Of a stretch of DNA of 64,000 nucleotides, positions 58,631 to 64,000 are shown one piece after another. The translations under genes were made by a program, and so were the position numbers. Within the stretch, counting starts at the first letter, position 1; each line of letters opens with the position of its first letter. Source of the DNA: JAJDUF01 sp965238265 (lineage in GTDB: Bacteria > Chloroflexota > UBA11872 > UBA12225 > JAJDUF01); contig OZ250185.1 of assembly GCA_965238265.1 (NCBI GenBank), positions 1-64,000 of the forward strand, in the 5' to 3' direction. The notes below the pieces were generated by a model. The model searched no databases, was not told the DNA's origin, and saw only the letters and a list, made by a program, of their open reading frames with translations.

Positions 58631-59863
58631 ATGGCGAGCGCAGAGATGGCACAGGCAATCCTAGGTACAGCGCGGCTCGGCGCGAACTCGGTGTTCGAGC
58701 ACATCGAGCGCACCGCCGAGATCGTACCCGACGGTGTGCGCTGGCAAACGCTCAACTACTACAACGAGCCGTACTACGACACTGGTCTCTACACTGGCGT
58801 CGCCGGGATCAGTCTCTTCCTCTCCGACTACTATCGCCTGACGGGCAACACCACCGTGCGAGACCTCGCGGCGGGTGCGCTCCGATGGTGCATTGCTCCC
58901 GAGCGTGCGCCCGGCGTGGATCCTCAGCGCATTCCCTTGCCTCTGAGCCTTTACTCTGGCGCTTCGGGGCTGGGCCTGGCGTGGCTGCGTCTCGCGCTGG
59001 CCACAGGCGATGCCGGAGCGCTCCGTCAGGCAACTGCTCTGGCCGAAGGCGTCATCGCCGCCGAGCCGGGCCCCTGGACTGAGTTCGGCCGCGGTGCCAC
59101 CGGCGAGGGGCTGTTCCTCGTCCGTCTGTGGGAGGCCTCTGGCGAGGAGCGCCATCTCCGGGGCGCTGTAGCTCGGGGAAGATGGTTGCGCGATCACGTC
59201 ATCCGCGATGGGCATGGCAGTCACTGGCTGCGAGTGCTCGACGTGAATAATCCAAAGAGCCGGGCGCGGGCCGGTTTTCACGTCGGCAGCGCTGGTATTG
59301 GCTACTTTCTGCTCGCGCTCTACGAGGCTACGCAGGACGTAGAGTGGGCGATGCTCTCCCGCGAGGCGGCCGACACGCTTGTGCGCCTGGCGCAGCCGGA
59401 CCGAGGGGGATTGAACTGGCCCTATGCGACGAGGGGCCGGGGCAGCCCTGAGCGGGCACCTTGCCAGTGGTGCCTGGGTACACCCGGTAACGGCTACTTC
59501 CTGGCCAAGGCTGCCGCGGTGCTCGGCGAGTCAGCGTACCTCGCGACTGCCAAAGCAGCCGGCGAGACTACCTACGCCTACGGCGACGTGCGGAGCAATG
59601 CCAGCCAGTGCCACGGCCTCGCCGGCAGCGCGGAGCTGTTCCTGGCACTTTATCGCTTGACGGGCGAGCAGGTGTGGTTGGGGCGCGCCCACGACTTCGC
59701 CGTGCAGGCATTGGGCTACCGCATGAGCACGCCCTCCGGGGATGTGTGGCGGGCGGACGATCCCGGCTGCTACTCGCCGGACTTCTTCTGCGGCGCCGCG
59801 GGGGTTGGGCACTTCTTCCTGCGGCTTCAGGCACCCGGTCAGCTAGAGCTTCCTTTCGTCTAG
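58631..59863 (+). CDS. LanC-like (lanthionine synthetase C family) protein
   Basis: About 410 aa from ATG 58631; the frame is open to 58511, overlapping the oxidoreductase. Seven GxxG helix-repeat turns are visible: GVAG, GASG, GATG, GSAG, GTPGNG, GLAG, GAAG. The zinc ligands are C281 in QWCLGTPGNG and C327-H328 in SQCHGLAGSAEL, spaced as in NisC. The fold is a double alpha-barrel. No lanthipeptide precursor or dehydratase gene is adjacent, so the role may instead be like that of stand-alone LanC-like proteins. A glycosidase of similar toroid fold is less likely because of the zinc site. Confidence 0.85.
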   Translation: MASAEMAQAILGTARLGANSVFEHIERTAEIVPDGVRWQTLNYYNEPYYDTGLYTGVAGISLFLSDYYRLTGNTTVRDLAAGALRWCIAPERAPGVDPQRIPLPLSLYSGASGLGLAWLRLALATGDAGALRQATALAEGVIAAEPGPWTEFGRGATGEGLFLVRLWEASGEERHLRGAVARGRWLRDHVIRDGHGSHWLRVLDVNNPKSRARAGFHVGSAGIGYFLLALYEATQDVEWAMLSREAADTLVRLAQPDRGGLNWPYATRGRGSPERAPCQWCLGTPGNGYFLAKAAAVLGESAYLATAKAAGETTYAYGDVRSNASQCHGLAGSAELFLALYRLTGEQVWLGRAHDFAVQALGYRMSTPSGDVWRADDPGCYSPDFFCGAAGVGHFFLRLQAPGQLELPFV

Positions 59864-60036
59864 CCCGGCCTCACCATGTCCCTCATCACGGGCTACCCGA
59901 CCCCTCCGAGCCATCTGCCCCGTCCTTTGCCAGTAAGCCGGTACAATGGGAGAAGCTGGTGGTGAGCCATAGCCAAAGCTATATGGCGGCAGGCCGGACC
60001 CGCCGCTAGTAGCTTGCCCTCGCATCGTGCTTCATC

Positions 60037-60369
60037 ATGATCACTCTGCAGCGCGTCCGTCAGCGCTCCTTCTGGCTCGGTCCCACGTGGGGCGCGGCCG
60101 GGCTGGTAGCAGGTGGCGGGGGCGGACTATTCGTGGCAGCGGCCATACTGACCCTTGCCGGCCGGAGCGTCCTGGGTTGGGAGCCGGCATCGGTCGGTCT
60201 GGTGCTCACCGGCGGTGGGCCGCTGGCTCTAGCGCCGTGGCTAGTGGCTTCCATTGTGGCCGGGTGTGGCCGGCCGTTGGCCCGTCCGCTGGCCTGGCTC
60301 ACGCCGGCATGGCTCTTGGGAGCCATGGGGGCCGGTGCGGGGACTTTGCTCTGGACGGCTAGTCGGTAG
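60037..60369 (+). CDS. Small hypothetical membrane protein
   Basis: 110 aa, Gly/Ala/Leu-rich, with about three hydrophobic segments (GPTWGAAGLVAGGGGGLFVA, ALAPWLVASIVAGC, PAWLLGAMGAGAGTLLW). No family recognised. It begins a trio of small genes. Confidence 0.55.
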   Translation: MITLQRVRQRSFWLGPTWGAAGLVAGGGGGLFVAAAILTLAGRSVLGWEPASVGLVLTGGGPLALAPWLVASIVAGCGRPLARPLAWLTPAWLLGAMGAGAGTLLWTASR

Positions 60370-60377
60370 TAAGGGTC

Positions 60378-60680
60378 GTGGAAGATATCACTATTCCCTG
60401 GCTCCCGTTCACACTCCCGGAATGGGTCGCGGTGCCAGCGCTGACGCTCGGCTTCCTGATCGCGAGTGTCAACGTGTTCTTGTTCCATATCCTGGCGGCC
60501 CGACCGGAGCGCAGCGCCTTGTATTTCTGGCCGTTCGCGCTCGTCGGCTTTGCCGCCGGACATTTCGTGGGGCTGGTGCTCGATGTCCCGCTGGGAGTGC
60601 TCGGCGACGTGTATTGGCTCACCGGGAGTATCGGAGCGTGGCTGATCTTGGCCATTGCGAACGCGGTCGGACGACCTTAA
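60378..60680 (+). CDS. Small hypothetical membrane protein
   Basis: 100 aa from GTG 60378, nine bases after the previous gene. Three hydrophobic helices with VAVPALTLGFLIASVNVFLF and WPFALVGFAAGHFVGLVL. No family recognised. Confidence 0.6.
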   Translation: MEDITIPWLPFTLPEWVAVPALTLGFLIASVNVFLFHILAARPERSALYFWPFALVGFAAGHFVGLVLDVPLGVLGDVYWLTGSIGAWLILAIANAVGRP

Positions 60681-60706
60681 GCCACAGACGGAGGAGAGCA
60701 ACGCCC

Positions 60707-60913
60707 ATGGCTACACGGAACGGCGATTACTTCCGCCGCGGTCTTATCTTCGGTGTGCTGGTCGGGCTGCTCGCCGCGCTCCTCTTCGCGCCGAGCAGCG
60801 GCCGTGAGTTGCGCGCCCGGCTGGCTGCCCGCTTCAGCGACCTGACCCCAGGCGCCGGCCCGCCGGCAGACGAGGCGACCGAGGGCGACGCCACACAATC
60901 GAGTACACTCTAG
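60707..60913 (+). CDS. YtxH-type small membrane protein
   Basis: 68 aa from ATG 60707, preceded by GGAGGAG. NGDYFRRGLIFGVLVGLLAA followed by LLFAPSSGRELRARLAARF matches YtxH proteins: one TM helix ending in LLFAPxSGxELR, then an amphipathic helix. Length is at the short end. Role in the family is poorly defined (stress-related in Firmicutes). Confidence 0.8.
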   Translation: MATRNGDYFRRGLIFGVLVGLLAALLFAPSSGRELRARLAARFSDLTPGAGPPADEATEGDATQSSTL

Positions 60914-60998
60914 GCCGCCATCCTCTGGCAGCGATGACCGTGAGGAGCAGAACGCCCTCCGGTCTCCGCGACCTCAGGGCTAGAGAGGCGCTTCGCCG

Positions 60999-63900
60999 GT
61001 GCCCGAACAGTTGTCGGACTCTCGCGCTCAGGTCCTACTCACCACCTTGGGCCGCTGGCGCACTGCCCGGTATCGTCCAGCCCTCACCGCAGGAGCACTC
61101 ACGCTCATCAGCGTGCTCTGGGCCGGGGCCGGCCAGCCCGAGGCGGTAGCAGCATCCCTGCGGCCTCTTGCGGAGCGCGACTCACTGGCCCTGGCCCTCT
61201 GCTACGCCGTCTGGTGGCTGCTGCTGCGTAGCCTGGACTACGCAGCTAACCGCTTGCGAGGGGACACTGCAATCTCCCCGCTGACCAGGAGTAGCAGCCC
61301 TGATGGGCCACAGCATGAAGACGCGGCCGGGCGGGGCACCCGGACCGAGTATCTCAGCGCCTTTGCCATCGTGACGTTGCTCACCGTGGCGATGGCCTGG
61401 CCCACGCTCCTGTTCGGTCTACCCAATGCCGCCGGCCACCGACTGCGGTCGGATGATGCCCTCTTGAGGCGACCGGACCCTCCCCCAGCATTTGCCCGGC
61501 CTCCGTCGTGGCTCTGGGACCCCGGCGTCTCGTCGGCCCTTTTCGATCCCTGGGCCTTCACCAACTATCAGCCCCACGACTTGGTAGCCGCGCAAGCGCT
61601 GCGCGTCGGGGGATGGCCGCTGTGGAATCCCTACAACGGTCTCGGTGCGCCTATCCTGGCCAATGGACAAGCTTCGCCGCTCTTTCCCCTCAAGCTACCG
61701 CTCTACTTGCTGCTCAACAGCGGGCTGATACCGGCCTCGCTCGCCTTCAGCTACTACCTGATCCTGCGGCTGTGGCTGGCCGGCTGCGGGACGTATCTCT
61801 GGGCGCGAGCCGCCGGCCTGCGACACTGGGCCGCGCTCCTCGCAGCACTCGTCTTCATGTTCTCCGGGCCACTGCTTACGCAGTTTCACATTGTCACTTC
61901 CACCTCCTTCACGCTCCTCCCGCTCGTCTTGTGGGTCTGCGAACGCTTCGTTCGCCGGCTCACCTGGCGTGCTGCGGCGACGGTGGGACTGGCGTTCGCC
62001 GTACTCTCGCTCTCCGGCCATCTCGTGCCGGTGGCCTATAGCGGCGCGGCCGCGCTGGTGTATCTGACGCTGCGTGCCCGGCAGCAGGCGGCCATCCTGG
62101 GGCGGCAGGTATGGCCCCGCCTCGGGCGCGGCGCCATCATCATTGCGTTGGTCGCTCTGGGGCCAGCGTTGCTCACTGCCCTCCCCTTCTGGGAGTTGAG
62201 TCAACAAGGCGCGGCGAAGCCCCTCGGTGCAATCGGCCAGGCAACGTGGAGCGCCGCCTTCCACGGCCATCTCCTTTCGACGCTCCTCCACGTCGTCGCT
62301 CCGCCCGGCGGTCGCCTCAGTATTGCCATTGGCCCGCTGGCCGTCGTGCTCGCTATCATCGCCATCCTGCGCTTTCGCTCGCACCCGTTGGCAACGGTAT
62401 TGGTGGGAACCTTGGGCGCCAGTCTCCTGCTGATCCTGACCAATAATCCTACGAACGTGCTCGTCAGCGTCCGGGCCTCCTTCAACTCGCAATACGCGAC
62501 GGCACCGGTAGCTTTTGCGCTGGCCGGTCTGGCCGGGGTGGGCCTGGACCTATTGCTGGCGATTCGCCGCACCCAGGGCTTGCGGCCCGCTCTTACTACG
62601 CTGCTCTGGCCAACGCTGGGATTGGGCCTCGTCGGAGTAGCACTCTTCGATCTCGCGCACGATGCGACCCGTCCCCCGAGCTGGCCGGTCTTCGCGCCGC
62701 TTCTGCTGGGGGCGATATTCGTGCCACCGGCCTGGCAATGGTTACGCGGGCAGCTACCGGCCGGCCGTACACGCGAGCCGGCCATCAGGATCGCCTTGGC
62801 CGGGGCTGTCCTCCTCATTGTCCCCTTGCTCATCCTTGGCGCTCAACAGGTCTATCGGTCCTGGATCGGTGCGCGTCTGATCGGCACCATGCAAGGTCCG
62901 GATGGCCGGTTTTCCTGGACTGCGGCACGCACCGGCGGGGGCGCGTGGACCCTGAATACGCGGAGGGTGATAGCGACGCTCGATCTCGGGTCGTCCCCAC
63001 CGACTTTGGAGTGGTGGTACAGCTCACGACGTGAAATCCCGGAGGCAGTGGAGCGTACCGGGAGCCGGGTGAGCTTCCGCGCCGGTGACTACACGTATCG
63101 AGGCCGGATCGGCGGCGGCTTTCACACCTTCTTCCGCCCGCATCAGGCGCGGACCTTCCTCATTGAGCTGGCGCTGATAGCCCTCGCTGGCCTACTCGCC
63201 TTGTTTTGGAGACAAGGGCGCTATCTCGGCCTCGTCGTTGTGGCGGTTGGGGGATACATTGCGCTCTACCACGGCGCTCCGCAGTTGGGGCCGCGCCCGG
63301 CCTTCGACTGGACCGCGACGCCCGCGGTGGCATGGCTGCAACAACAGGCTGGGTTGCAGCGCGTTGCTGCACTCGGACAGGGGGCTTTGCGCGCCAACGC
63401 CAGCGCACCCTTCGGCCTCTACAACTTGGCTCAACGCGATGTCATGCAGTCATGTCGCTACCGTCTGTTCTTGGCTCTCGCCGGTGGGCGCTCAGTGGTG
63501 TCAGGCTCCCACCAGCCCGACTGTCCCACAACGCACGGGTCAACGTTGACAGGCGTCAACGCTGACCTGCTCGGCCTCGCCGGGGTGCGTTATGTCGTTG
63601 ATACCTATGGCGAAGCCGATCCATCGGCCGGTGTCTGGACCATGGTTGCCAGACCGGACCGCGAGGGAGTGGCTGCGCTCGAACTCGCACACGAGTTTCC
63701 CGGTGGTCGCATCTACGAGCTGCCCACGACATTACCACGCGCGTACTTCGTCGGCGCAGCGGGCGCACGGGCGATCTCTCCTGGTGATTCGGTTGCTGCT
63801 CTGGCCATCATGCAGGGAGAGAAGCTCGATTACCGCCGCACCGTGCTGCTCGAAACGGAATCCCGGCCTTGGCCGACTGCTGGCTCAACCCAAGCGAAGG

Positions 63901-64000
63901 ACGAGGAGTTACGTGGTGAGGCCGAGGCCTCAATCGAGTTGTATCGTCATGACCAGCTACACATCCGCGTAGTCGCCCCGGAGCCTGGCTACCTGGTGCT
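60999..64000 (+). CDS. YfhO-like giant membrane protein, C-terminus cut by window edge
   Basis: GTG 60999 is the only good start because TAG lies six codons upstream; GAGAGG precedes it. The frame stays open to the end (1000 codons). About twelve or more hydrophobic segments occur, with the external loop DPWAFTNYQPHDLVAAQALR, WPLWNPYNGLGAPILANGQ and SPLFPLKLPLYLLLNSGL, the hallmark of YfhO-family GT-C-like proteins. LLGLAGVRYVVDT near residue 860 is also typical. YfhO proteins add sugars to surface polymers such as lipoteichoic acid. Confidence 0.9.
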   Translation, partial: MPEQLSDSRAQVLLTTLGRWRTARYRPALTAGALTLISVLWAGAGQPEAVAASLRPLAERDSLALALCYAVWWLLLRSLDYAANRLRGDTAISPLTRSSSPDGPQHEDAAGRGTRTEYLSAFAIVTLLTVAMAWPTLLFGLPNAAGHRLRSDDALLRRPDPPPAFARPPSWLWDPGVSSALFDPWAFTNYQPHDLVAAQALRVGGWPLWNPYNGLGAPILANGQASPLFPLKLPLYLLLNSGLIPASLAFSYYLILRLWLAGCGTYLWARAAGLRHWAALLAALVFMFSGPLLTQFHIVTSTSFTLLPLVLWVCERFVRRLTWRAAATVGLAFAVLSLSGHLVPVAYSGAAALVYLTLRARQQAAILGRQVWPRLGRGAIIIALVALGPALLTALPFWELSQQGAAKPLGAIGQATWSAAFHGHLLSTLLHVVAPPGGRLSIAIGPLAVVLAIIAILRFRSHPLATVLVGTLGASLLLILTNNPTNVLVSVRASFNSQYATAPVAFALAGLAGVGLDLLLAIRRTQGLRPALTTLLWPTLGLGLVGVALFDLAHDATRPPSWPVFAPLLLGAIFVPPAWQWLRGQLPAGRTREPAIRIALAGAVLLIVPLLILGAQQVYRSWIGARLIGTMQGPDGRFSWTAARTGGGAWTLNTRRVIATLDLGSSPPTLEWWYSSRREIPEAVERTGSRVSFRAGDYTYRGRIGGGFHTFFRPHQARTFLIELALIALAGLLALFWRQGRYLGLVVVAVGGYIALYHGAPQLGPRPAFDWTATPAVAWLQQQAGLQRVAALGQGALRANASAPFGLYNLAQRDVMQSCRYRLFLALAGGRSVVSGSHQPDCPTTHGSTLTGVNADLLGLAGVRYVVDTYGEADPSAGVWTMVARPDREGVAALELAHEFPGGRIYELPTTLPRAYFVGAAGARAISPGDSVAALAIMQGEKLDYRRTVLLETESRPWPTAGSTQAKDEELRGEAEASIELYRHDQLHIRVVAPEPGYLV

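Noticed and set aside
58631..59863. Glycoside hydrolase (alpha/alpha toroid) identity for the LanC-like gene
   Set aside because: The zinc ligands Cys, Cys, His and seven GxxG turns fit LanC rather than toroid glycosidases.
60254..60706. Upstream extension of the YtxH-type frame
   Set aside because: It overlaps two small membrane genes in other frames; GGAGGAG before ATG 60707 marks the start.

Overview
This is a GC-rich bacterial chromosome segment with gene-dense, mostly operonic organisation. Gene content (DNA gyrase B, topoisomerase I, Mfd, peptidyl-tRNA hydrolase, TldD/TldE, a tungsten-type aldehyde:ferredoxin oxidoreductase, CoxG/XdhC, many polytopic glycosyltransferases) and abundant interspersed palindromic repeats suit a Chloroflexota-like lineage (Thermomicrobia/Sphaerobacter type). 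That placement is inferred from content only. No rRNA, tRNA or CRISPR array was recognised.

Layout. 1-10724 (minus): a surface-glycan block of GT4 and GT2 glycosyltransferases, a methyltransferase-GT2 fusion, two paralogous membrane proteins with a beta-sandwich-like domain, and large polytopic proteins. 10940-11972 (minus): two adjacent genes each interrupted by one in-frame TGA where their families carry cysteine, each followed by a hairpin at the same distance. They are best read as selenoproteins (a SelW-like Rdx protein and a METTL7-like methyltransferase). 12177-22082 (plus): membrane protein, gyrB, pth, a broken mfd, topA. 22138-29089: oligopeptidase B, a metallo-beta-lactamase-fold hydrolase, an orphan DNA methyltransferase, an AI-2E-type exporter, and small genes including a Flp-type pilin. 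29206-35616: a sulfite-oxidase-fold molybdoenzyme, NUDIX hydrolase, epimerase, tldD/tldE. 35778-41632: an ABC-2 exporter, then AOR with its own MoaD-like protein and a frameshifted zinc-type alcohol dehydrogenase. 41740-42345: a scar mosaic of gene fragments. 42346-51497: more membrane glycosyltransferases, an SPFH/RHH/methyltransferase island, a PHP phosphoesterase, a flippase-like protein and an alpha/beta hydrolase. 51896-64000: XdhC, CoxG, a fused double ABC exporter, a Gfo/Idh oxidoreductase, a LanC-like protein, small membrane proteins, and a YfhO-like giant running off the end.

The most interesting signals are the tandem UGA-containing genes with bacterial-SECIS-like hairpins, and a roughly 57-bp palindromic repeat family (here R1) with compensatory arm changes that lies in frame inside several proteins. 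Other palindromic families (R2 with ATTCCCGC arms, R3 with CCCCTCTCC arms) also entered coding frames. mfd and the zinc dehydrogenase carry frameshifts or stops. These may be real decay or assembly errors, which also bears on how far any single TGA can be trusted.
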